From NCBI GenBank assembly GCA_964468125.1, contig CAYXVF010000189.1, positions 1 through 6,135 on the forward strand: 6,135 bases of DNA, in the 5' to 3' direction. The position numbers were made by a program, and so were the translations under genes. The first letter of the stretch is position 1. Every line of letters begins with the position of its first letter. Positions 1 through 4,936 of the stretch are shown here, one piece after another. This DNA is from CAYXVF01 sp964468125 (GTDB lineage Bacteria > Myxococcota > XYA12-FULL-58-9 > CAYXVF01). Below the pieces are notes generated by a model. That model was not told the origin of the DNA and did no database searches. It saw only the letters and a list, made by a program, of their open reading frames with translations.

Positions 1-1
1 C

Positions 2-430
2 ACGATGCTCGTCATGTACACCCTGCGTCGCCGCGGAACCCGCCGCTTGGAGGGGCCCTGCAATCGCAGGGTGTATGTGACCTTCGCCTCCAAACGCCGG
101 GCGTTCGAGGTGGCGCGCCGCGAGGCGGCCAAGCGCGGCTTCGCACCGGACGCAGGCCGCCTGGTCCAGCTCGCGACCGACGGCCACGAGGACCTGGCGC
201 GTCTCGGCATGGAGTACCTCCCGCACGCCGAACACACCCTCGACGTCTTCCACGTCTTCGAGAAGCTCTGGACCGCTGCTCACACCCTGTGGCCCGAGGG
301 CAGCGAGGAGGCCAACCAATGGCCGTGCGAGCTCCGGATCGAGAGGTGGCTTCTTTCACGTCTCGGGGTTCGATGGCACCGAATCCCCGGAACCAGCGGT
401 GTTCTGAGCAGGCAGAACGCCCCTTTCTGA
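2..430 (+). pseudogene. ISKra4-type transposase, internal fragment
   Basis: The frame is open at the left edge. From the ATG at base 5 it reads like the central part of an ISKra4-family transposase, a DDE-type enzyme that moves its own insertion sequence. Counting from that ATG, visible features are the basic N-R-R-V-Y segment (about residues 20-24), the T-D-G motif with D59, and the L-D-V-F-H motif with D80 and H83 followed by F-E-K-L-W. The T-D-G and D-x-x-H pair is the pattern I associate with the catalytic region of this family. Resemblance stops near W-P-E-G-S-E-E-A-N-Q-W (about base 320), after which the frame runs on in unrelated sequence to a stop at 428-430. The C-terminal part, including the third catalytic acid, is missing, so this is a dead remnant. 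The family call comes from memory of motifs, not a search. Confidence 0.7.
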
Positions 431-937
431 GGAGAAGAACCACAGCTCGCCCGTCTTCGTCCCGAGCCACTCGCGGATCTCGGGCTCCCTCGTGAGCGCG
501 TCTGCGTTCCTGTCCCGTGCCGTGGTTCGCGGCGTCGATGACGCCGGCATCACCGCCTGCCTGGCGGGTGTCATCCAGCGTCTTCGGCTCCGCGCCACAA
601 CGGGCCGTCTTCCGACCGGCTCCTGGGTCCAGAGCGGTCTCTGGTTCGCGGTGATCCAACTCCTTCCCCCACTAACCTCACTCCCACCACCGGTCTCTGA
701 GGGCCCCTTTGGAGTTCCTATTCGCTATTCGCGCCAGGGTTGACCCATGTGGGCCCACAAATTCTGCGGAAGACCCAATTCTCCTACCCGGCTGCTTGCC
801 CAGCGGCATTCAGCCTGCCTCCACAGCCTCTCCCGTCACGTTCCTAGTCCCCGTTCAGGGGTGTTGCCAGCTGCCGTGGACCGGCTCGATCGCCCACCGT
901 CCTCTTCTGGAGACCCATTTTCTATGTCCTAGGCGCC
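321..937. other. No convincing gene; junk between two gene fragments
   Basis: This roughly 600-base stretch separates the broken transposase from the membrane-protein fragment. Short frames are open on both strands, as expected at this GC content, but none shows a recognisable domain, ribosome binding site or coherent composition. A 12-base palindrome (TGTGGG and its complement) lies at 748-759. The part from about 640 to 930 is less GC-rich and has many short C- and T-rich runs. It could be the noncoding end of a mobile element or decayed sequence; I cannot tell which. Confidence 0.4.
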
Positions 938-1551
938 TCCGTTGGAGCGACCTGGCGCCCTTCGAGCTCGACCGGGACGCGCTCCTCTGGAACCGCGTCT
1001 TCGTCGTCGCTGCAGCGGTGGCGCTCCTGCGGGTGGCGACTCTCGCCTACGGGCGAGTGCAGGGTGACGCGGCGCAGCGACCCGAAGACCCCGGGTGGCC
1101 TGTCGTAGCTCGGTGGTGGCCCGTGGCGGTCGCTCTCGTACCCTTTGCGGTGCTGTTTGTTGGGGTGCGCACGGGTTCCGAGGCCAAGGCGGAGGCAGCC
1201 GCGCTCGCGTATGTGCGCTCGCACCACGAGACCTATCGCGACGCACGGCTTCCGGCGATCGCGGAGCTCGAGCTCGACCTTTCCATCGTTCCTGAGGATC
1301 GCGCGTTCGTTGCGGAGGGAAGCTACCTCCTCGAGAACATCGACGACGAGCCGCTTGAGGAGCTGCCCCTTACCCTCGGGAGCCACTTCACAGACGTGTC
1401 GCTCGAGCTGGACGGAGAGCCGGTCGCGGCGAGCCCTCGAGCGGGGCTTGTGGTCATCGCGTTCACGCCGCTTCTTGCACCCGGTCAGCGGCGCGAGCTT
1501 CGGTTCGCGCATCGTGGACAAATCGCCCGCGGGACCGCGTCGGTAGTCTAG
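938..1551 (+). pseudogene. Fragment of ABC-2 permease/M1 aminopeptidase-like membrane protein
   Basis: The frame is open from 709, but family-like sequence begins only near L-R-W-S-D-L (about base 938). It then shows a membrane segment (about 984-1050, V-F-V-V-A-A-A-V-A-L-L), a linker, and a second membrane segment (about 1120-1166, W-P-V-A-V-A-L-V-P-F-A-V-L-F). A soluble stretch follows with Y-L-L-E-N and an L-x-P-G-Q-R-R-E-L-R-F pattern near the end. This order matches the joint between the last permease helices and the N-terminal beta domain of fused ABC-2 transporter/M1 peptidases. In those proteins the soluble part precedes an HExxH zinc peptidase, which is absent here because the frame stops at 1549-1551. 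Both the N-terminal permease and the C-terminal peptidase are missing. No start signal is visible, so I treat it as an internal gene fragment. Assignment is by resemblance and moderate. Confidence 0.5.
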
Positions 1552-1573
1552 CACTGGAGCTTCACTCGAAGGG

Positions 1574-1602
1574 TTGCTGCTGCATTTATTTTGAGGTACC
1601 AT
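1574..1602 (+). promoter_or_regulatory. Candidate promoter of the higBA-like operon
   Basis: A TTGCTG (1574-1579) and a TACCAT (1597-1602) are separated by 17 bases, the ideal sigma-70 spacing. They match 3 of 6 and 4 of 6 consensus bases. The predicted transcription start is near 1609, only a few bases before the toxin ATG at 1613, so the mRNA would be leaderless or nearly so. That agrees with the lack of a usable Shine-Dalgarno sequence before the toxin. It lies in a conspicuously AT-rich patch. Confidence 0.4.
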
Positions 1603-1607
1603 AAATG
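1583..1607. promoter_or_regulatory. Inverted repeat, candidate antitoxin operator
   Basis: CATTTAT (1583-1589) and its exact reverse complement ATAAATG (1601-1607) flank an 11-base centre that contains GGTACC. The right arm overlaps the candidate -10 box, so a bound repressor would block transcription. XRE-type antitoxins commonly autoregulate by binding such palindromes, which makes the downstream antitoxin the likely ligand. The repeat is seen directly; the operator role is inferred. Confidence 0.45.
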
Positions 1608-1612
1608 AAGCA

Positions 1613-1939
1613 ATGCTTGCAGTTGTTTTCTACAGCGAAGCAGGTCACGAGCCAGTGAGGGAATGGCTGAAGAGCCTTGCCAAGGTGGAGAAACGAATCA
1701 TCGGCGAGGACATCAAGACGCTTCAGTTCGGTTGGCCCCTCGGGATGCCGGTGTGCAGGCCTATGGGTGGCGGACTGTTCGAAGTTCGAAGCACGCTAGA
1801 GAACCGCATAGCGCGGATCATTTTCTGCTTCGCGGAAGGGAACATGGTCCTTCTTCACGGCTTCATCAAGAAATCTCAGGCCACACCGAAACGAGATTTG
1901 GAGTTGGCTCGCATGCGGCAGAAGAGGGTAGGAGGCTAA
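1613..1939 (+). CDS. Type II toxin, HigB/RelE-fold, phage Gp49-like
   Basis: This 108-residue protein matches the size and pattern of the Gp49-like branch of the RelE/HigB family. These are small toxins that typically cut mRNA at the ribosome, and their paired antitoxin neutralises them. Recognisable points are V-V-F-Y near the N-terminus, P-V-R-E-W-L (residues 14-19), G-M-P-V-C-R-P-M-G-G-G-L-F-E-V-R (44-59), then R-I-A-R-I-I-F-C-F (65-73) and the family-typical L-L-H-G-F-I-K-K-S-Q-A-T-P (80-92) before a basic helix. The ATG at 1613 has no good ribosome binding site; the candidate promoter just upstream suggests a near-leaderless transcript. The antitoxin gene begins 2 bases after this stop, giving the toxin-first order typical of higBA. 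The codon mix is more AT-rich than in the flanking genes, which suggests horizontal acquisition. The family call is firm; the exact RNA target is not visible. Confidence 0.9.
   Translation: MLAVVFYSEAGHEPVREWLKSLAKVEKRIIGEDIKTLQFGWPLGMPVCRPMGGGLFEVRSTLENRIARIIFCFAEGNMVLLHGFIKKSQATPKRDLELARMRQKRVGG
1929..1935 (+). promoter_or_regulatory. Strong ribosome binding site for the antitoxin
   Basis: TAGGAGG sits at the very end of the toxin gene, 5 bases before the antitoxin ATG at 1941. It is a near-perfect Shine-Dalgarno sequence, much stronger than anything before the toxin, so the antitoxin is probably translated more efficiently. That is the usual requirement in toxin-first operons. Confidence 0.75.
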
Positions 1940-1940
1940 T

Positions 1941-2228
1941 ATGAACTCGAAGGAGCACCTTGGGAGCAGTTTCGACAGTTTTCTCGCGGAGGAGGGACTG
2001 GCCGATGAAGTGGCTGCCATAGCCGCCAAACGAATCCTGGTTTGGCGACTTGAGGACACCATGAACAGGGATGGCATCACCAAGTCAGAGCTTGCGAGGC
2101 GCATGTCCACCACGAGGGCCACAGTGGATCGGTTGCTCGACCCGAACAATCCATCGGTCACCCTTCACACGTTGCTAAAGGCCGCCGCAGCGATCGGGCG
2201 GCGCCTGGAACTCGACCTGGTGACTTGA
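1941..2228 (+). CDS. XRE-family antitoxin, HigA-like
   Basis: This 95-residue helix-turn-helix protein is the partner of the upstream toxin. Residues 8-30 (G-S-S-F-D-S-F-L-A-E-E-G...) match the N-terminal segment often seen in antitoxins paired with Gp49-like toxins, probably a toxin-contacting part. The DNA-binding domain follows at about 46-80: I-T-K-S-E-L-A-R-R-M as the first helices, T-T-R-A-T-V-D-R-L-L as the recognition helix, then S-V-T-L-H-T-L-L-K-A and a C-terminal G-R-R-L-E-L. It should bind and inhibit the toxin and repress the operon, most likely at the inverted repeat at 1583-1607. The start is fixed by the strong TAGGAGG. The gene looks intact, yet the sequence after its stop (2226-2228) turns at once into a transposase remnant on the other strand. 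Confidence 0.9.
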   Translation: MNSKEHLGSSFDSFLAEEGLADEVAAIAAKRILVWRLEDTMNRDGITKSELARRMSTTRATVDRLLDPNNPSVTLHTLLKAAAAIGRRLELDLVT

Positions 2229-2643
2229 CGCGCCTTCGGCTGGTCGATACGCCTGAGCAGCGGCTTGCCGGCGTGCTGACCGAAGGCTTGCTGTCCAAGA
2301 GCGGAGGCGGCATCGCAGCGAGCGAGGAGAGGCTCGCGCTCGGCGAGCGGGTCTTCGGCGTCGACCTCGCCCAGGTCGAGCCCGCGGCGGAGGGAGGCGG
2401 CGGTCATGATCGCTACCCCGGCGACATCGTCCTCGGTGGGGTCCGGCAGGGCATGGAGCTGCAGCGTGCCGCCCGCGTCGCGGACGTAGAGGCCATCGAG
2501 CTGAGCCACGTGCAGGTGAGGACTCAAGCGGAGGGCCGAGTCGGTACGCTGGATGAACGTGAGTCCGCCGACCCCGGCGTCGTGGACCGAGCGCAGGCCG
2601 AGGGCGTCTTTGGCCCGGTGCTGCATCGAGCGCGCTACCACGA
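2229..2643 (-). pseudogene. IS91-family (Y2) transposase, internal fragment
   Basis: Read on the minus strand from about 2643, the sequence gives R-S-M-Q-H-R-A-K-D-A-L-G, then G-V-G-G-L-T-F-I-Q-R-T-D-S-A-L, S-P-H-L-H-V and L-D-G-L-Y-V, then H-A-L-P-D-P-T-E-D-D-V. This order is characteristic of the IS91/IS801-type 'putative transposase' family, rolling-circle transposases; the H-L-H motif is the histidine pair of the HUH nuclease. Later come D-P-L-A-E-R-E-P-L-L-A-R-C and G-K-P-L-L-R, after which similarity fades near 2250. The N-terminal zinc-binding region and the C-terminal part that should carry the catalytic tyrosines are missing. The frame stays open but has no start of its own. One end joins the antitoxin stop and the other a CPBP protease tail, so it is a remnant. 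Confidence 0.75.
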
Positions 2644-2841
2644 CTCGTGGCGGGCTTCGTGATGGCACGCCATCGCGTTGGCACCGGAAGCGTCTGGCCC
2701 GCGATCGCTCTACACGCTGGCTGGAACTCGGTGATNNNNNNNNNNGAGTCGGGAGTGCTGGTCGGCGCGGCCTGTGTGCTCGTGGCGGCGCTGTTTGTGT
2801 CGGATCGGTCGCCGATGAAGGGCGTGCGGCCGGCGCCCTAG
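2641..2841 (+). pseudogene. C-terminal fragment of a CPBP (CAAX/Abi) membrane metalloprotease
   Basis: The frame reads L-V-A-G-F-V-M-A-R-H-R, then G-S-V-W-P-A-I-A-L-H-A-G-W-N-S, the last conserved block of the CPBP intramembrane protease family (CAAX prenyl protease/Abi type). H and N in H-A-G-W-N (H23 and N27 from the GTG at 2647) match the family's metal-site motif. After the assembly gap a hydrophobic segment, G-V-L-V-G-A-A-C-V-L-V-A-A-L-F-V (about 2752-2799), fits the final membrane helix, and the frame ends in TAG at 2839-2841. The earlier helices and the glutamate-rich motifs are missing, and the left end joins the IS91 remnant near 2640. The frame is kept across the 10 N, but the true gap length is unknown. 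Not functional as it stands. Confidence 0.7.
2736..2745. other. Assembly gap (10 N)
   Basis: Ten unknown bases lie inside the CPBP fragment. A round 10-N run is usually a scaffolding placeholder, so the real distance and even the adjacency of the two sides are unproven. Any frame crossing it, including the long frames on both strands here, is unreliable. Confidence 0.95.
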
Positions 2842-3413
2842 GCGCGTCTCCCGGAGAACTGCAGGATCGCGTTCCCGTCATGTTGGAACCAGAAGTGCGT
2901 CTCGGTCGTGAAGTCGAAGTTGTGGAATCGGCCGTCGTCCCCGAGGCCGTTGAAAGATTGGCGGCTCGCCTCGCCGCCACCGCGCATCCAGCCGTCGCCG
3001 TCGATTGGGTAGAAGCCGGCGGTGCTGTTTCCGGGCCAGCCGTTGCGCGGGGCGTAGATGAACGTGTCGCCGAAGCGGGGCATCGCGAGCGTCCGGAGGA
3101 CCTCGACGTTGTAGGGGCTTGCGCTGTCGAACCAGGCGCCGAAGCTCGTCGCGGTCTCCGGGAAGCCGTCACAGTCCCGCGGAGGCAGTCACTCGAGCAC
3201 CGGGCGACCGTCCGCGCCAAGCCGCGAGCCGACGAGGCCAAAGGCGATGCCGCCGCCCCGTGGGCCCACGCGGGTATCGCACGCGTTGAACTGACCGTCT
3301 TCGGGAAAGCACCAGTAGGCCCAGTGGTGAGCCCGATTCGACTCGATCGAGGGGATCCCGAGCAGCCATGGGCTTCCTTGACGGGGGTCATCAGAGCTAA
3401 CATCATGACACAT
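2838..3413 (-). pseudogene. Fibro-slime domain protein fragment with in-frame stop
   Basis: The minus frame from 3413 down to the stop at 2840-2838 reads as one protein interrupted by TGA at 3191-3189. Upstream of the stop is F-G-L-V-G-S-R-L-G-A-D-G-R-P-V-L-E. Downstream come D-C-D-G-F-P-E-T, F-G-A-W-F-D and L-R-T-L-A-M-P-R-F-G-D-T-F-I-Y. Then follow F-Y-P-I-D-G-D-G-W, H-N-F-D-F-T-T-E-T-H-F-W-F and I-L-Q-F-S-G. This series is the fibro-slime domain pattern, found in secreted or surface proteins of myxobacteria and some others. The expected next block, a D-D-D-V-W-V-F motif, is absent because the frame ends at F-S-G-R-R-A. No signal peptide is visible at the other end, where the vapB region begins. 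It has lost both ends and carries a nonsense codon, so it is a pseudogene. The true 5' limit lies somewhere near 3390-3413. Confidence 0.65.
3378..3406 (+). promoter_or_regulatory. Candidate vapBC promoter
   Basis: TTGACG (3378-3383, 5 of 6 to the -35 consensus) lies 17 bases before CATCAT (3401-3406, 4 of 6 to the -10). If used, transcription would begin around 3413, past the ATG at 3405, and translation would start leaderless at the in-frame GTG at 3414. TAACAT at 3398-3403 is an alternative -10, but with a short 14-base spacer. Confidence 0.25.
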
Positions 3414-3635
3414 GTGAAGAAGACCCAGGTTTACTTGCCAGACGAAGAGCTAGAGGCGCTACATGGCATCGCTCAGCGCACGGGGCAGAGTGTTGCCTCA
3501 CTAATCCGTGAAGCGATTCGGTCGCGCTGGATGGAACCCGCGTCGGAGGGCCCCATCGCCTTGTTCCACGGGGAGCCCCGGCGCGCTTCGGTGGACCACG
3601 ATTCCATCTACGACAAAGGGAGTGACGACGAGTGA
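3405..3635 (+). CDS. vapB: VapB-type antitoxin, ribbon-helix-helix
   Basis: This 76-residue protein has the ribbon-helix-helix (CopG/Arc-like) layout. The DNA-contacting strand is K-K-T-Q-V-Y-L-P (residues 5-12), helix A is D-E-E-L-E-A-L-H-G-I-A-Q-R-T (13-26), and helix B is S-V-A-S-L-I-R-E-A-I-R-S-R-W (29-42). An acidic tail ending D-Y-D-K-G-S-D-D-E-like (S-I-Y-D-K-G-S-D-D-E) is the type of segment that wraps and blocks a PIN-domain toxin. It should neutralise the downstream VapC and repress the operon as a dimer. The stop overlaps the toxin start (GTGA, 3632-3635), so the two are translationally coupled. No clear Shine-Dalgarno precedes the ATG at 3405; GTG at 3414 is an alternative start that would keep the whole fold. 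A much longer open frame reaches upstream through the assembly gap but is not part of this gene. Confidence 0.88.
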   Translation: MTHVKKTQVYLPDEELEALHGIAQRTGQSVASLIREAIRSRWMEPASEGPIALFHGEPRRASVDHDSIYDKGSDDE

Positions 3636-4051
3636 GGCTGCGGGCCGATTCTCTCGTCTTCGTCGACACGGGCGCGTGGGTTGCGCTCGCGGTCGTGCGT
3701 GACCCCTTGCACGAGCGCGCGCGGGCAGTGTGGTCCGACATCACCCGTTCCGGCGCGCGACTCGCGTCCTCCATTCCGGTGGTCATTGAGACCTTCACCT
3801 TCTTGGCTCGCAACACCAGCCTGGAAACCGCACTCCGCTGGAAGGACTCGGTGTACGCATTGAAGCGGATTCGGCTCATCGATTGCTCCGGCAAGGACCT
3901 CAGGGAGTCCTGGGTTTGGTTTGAACGGCGAGACCTCCACAAACTGTCTTCGGTTGACGCAACCAGCTTCGCATTGATGACCCGGCACAAGATCCGCGCG
4001 GTCTTCGCGTTCGATCACCACTTCGCTCAGGCGGGCTTCACCATGCTGTAA
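3632..4051 (+). CDS. vapC: VapC-type PIN-domain ribonuclease toxin
   Basis: This 139-residue protein is a PIN-domain toxin, a magnesium-dependent ribonuclease that VapC family members use against tRNA or rRNA. The four expected acids are all visible: D12 in V-F-V-D-T-G-A-W, E53 in V-V-I-E-T-F, D109 in S-S-V-D-A-T-S-F-A-L-M, and D128 in F-A-F-D-H-H-F. The S-x-x-D-A-x-S block and the final F-D-x-H-F are family hallmarks, and the length is typical. Translation starts at GTG 3632, overlapping the vapB stop by four bases. No frameshift or missing active-site residue is seen, so it looks active. The specific RNA target cannot be read from the sequence. No terminator hairpin with a T-run follows the TAA at 4049-4051. 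Confidence 0.92.
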   Translation: MRLRADSLVFVDTGAWVALAVVRDPLHERARAVWSDITRSGARLASSIPVVIETFTFLARNTSLETALRWKDSVYALKRIRLIDCSGKDLRESWVWFERRDLHKLSSVDATSFALMTRHKIRAVFAFDHHFAQAGFTML

Positions 4052-4055
4052 ACGC

Positions 4056-4740
4056 TCACCGCCGAGACGGAAACGGCTTCGCACCAGGCTTCGTTGGAGA
4101 TGGGATGGGGGCGAAACTCGCCATGCGTGTAGAACAGCTCCATTCGAAACAGATACCAACATCACCGACGTCGTACCCGGGCGGCAGGTGAGGGAGCGGC
4201 CGGGTGCGAAACGCCCCCGTTTCGTCCCGACATGACATCTCCAACGGGAAGGCCGGGAGCAGGCAGAGGCGTTCGCCGAGCTGAGCTGTGCCGCTGATTG
4301 GCAACGGGATTTGACCCTCGAGTCGCTCGAGGCTCCCGGCGCTGACGCGGAACATGCGGTCAGCCTCAAAGCCGAACACCCCGGGGTGCTCGAAACCCAG
4401 CGGTCCTGACGCCGCGCAAGTGGCCCAGCGGGAGAATCGCATCGCCCGATAGCTTGCCAATGGTGCTGCCCGAGGCGACCATGATGCGGCTTTGGTGCGG
4501 GTCGAAAACCGCATCGTGGAAGTGCGGAAGCGAGGTCACAGCCCCGCCGCGACTCCAATCGAAACGCCCAGGGGTTTCCGCTGCCGCCTCCGCCGGCGAG
4601 CACCAGGTGGCCTCGCTCGGAGGCGCGGCGGCGTTTCTTCTCGAACGGCGGAGACCGCGGCCAGATCTCTCCGCTCAAACTGAACCGCGCGCCGTCCACC
4701 GGATCGCCGGTGACGATCGAAGCGAACGGTTCCAGGTGCC
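4056..4740 (-). pseudogene. Unidentified gene broken by frameshifts
   Basis: On the minus strand a protein-like reading can be followed only by switching frame. From about 4740 to 4570 it gives L-E-P-F-A-S-I-V-T-G-D-P-V-D-G-A-R-F-S-L-S-G-E-I-W and ends G-N-P-W-A-F. After a shift near 4555-4570 it continues as W-S-R-G-G-A-V-T-S-L-P-H-F-H-D-A-V-F-D-P, then M-V-A-S-G-S-T-I-G-K-L-S-G-D-A-I-L-P-L-G-H. After a second shift near 4391-4410 it reads F-E-H-P-G-V-F-G-F, then G-E-R-L-C-L-L-P-A-F-P-L-E-M-S-C, then L-P-P-G-Y-D-V-G-D. Near 4150 another frame, M-E-L-F-Y-T-H-G-E-F-R-P-H-P-I-S-N-E-A-W, looks more protein-like than the open one. I do not recognise the family. Either the gene is decayed or the assembly has indels. 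The longest single open frame covers 4056-4514. Confidence 0.4.
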
Positions 4741-4760
4741 GCGTCGCCTACGACGGCCGG

Positions 4761-4902
4761 AGTGAACCCGTTCGCTTATGCCGTGAAATCCGAGGGGCGA
4801 ATTCCGGGATGGGCTCGTTGAGCCCGTCGATCTTGAGCGCGGAGGTCAACTGGTTCACCTTGGCCGTCGGTTTTTCGCCGGGAAGTGAACCGGTTCACTT
4901 CC
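4761..4902. repeat. Array of three GTGAAC-N2-GTTCAC dyads
   Basis: Three elements share one design: a half-site, two central bases, then the inverted half-site. The first is AGTGAAC-CC-GTTCGCT (4761-4776, one mismatch). The second is AGGTCAAC-TG-GTTCACCT (4843-4860, one mismatch). The third has half-site GGAAGTGAAC, then its exact complement, at 4881-4902, a perfect 22-base palindrome. Centres are 83 and 40 bases apart. A weaker relative, GAAGCGAACGGTTCC, lies at 4719-4733. Repeated short dyads like this occur at IS ends with multiple terminal repeats (IS21-type) and as clustered repressor operators. I recall similar repeats flanking IS21-like elements in high-GC genomes, but no istA/istB genes are present here. 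Confidence 0.5.
4811..4825. repeat. Short perfect hairpin
   Basis: GGGCTC and GAGCCC pair around a three-base loop (GTT), between the first and second dyads. There is no T-run on either side, so it is not a canonical rho-independent terminator. It could still form in RNA read from either strand. Confidence 0.3.
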
Positions 4903-4936
4903 GCCGTCGAATCTGGGCCGGGAAGTGTCGCCCAGG

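Noticed and set aside
12..659. Minus-strand open frame opposite the ISKra4 fragment
   Set aside because: Arginine-rich, low-complexity reading typical of an antisense shadow in GC-rich DNA.
709..937. N-terminal extension of the membrane-protein fragment
   Set aside because: The frame is open, but the residues are cysteine- and proline-rich with no membrane or domain pattern, and family-like sequence begins only at about 938.
2225..2662. Plus-strand open frame overlapping the antitoxin stop, possible third operon gene
   Set aside because: It is the antisense of a clear IS91 transposase reading and has no recognisable domain or ribosome binding site.
3189..3191. Selenocysteine readthrough of the TGA
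   Set aside because: Fibro-slime proteins are not known selenoproteins, no catalytic residue is expected there, and the gene is truncated at both ends.
2165..3406. Very long minus-strand open frame crossing the N gap
   Set aside because: It stays open only because of high GC and the unknown bases. Its left part is the IS91 fragment, while its right part is a shadow of the fibro-slime frame and is arginine-, serine- and proline-rich without domains.
2553..3635. Long plus-strand open frame ending as VapB
   Set aside because: Only the last 76 codons look like a protein. The upstream part crosses the assembly gap and is antisense to the fibro-slime fragment.
4881..4902. Rho-independent terminator for the metallophosphoesterase
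   Set aside because: The palindrome is perfect, but on the minus strand it is followed by an A-rich run rather than a T-run, and it belongs to a repeated motif series.
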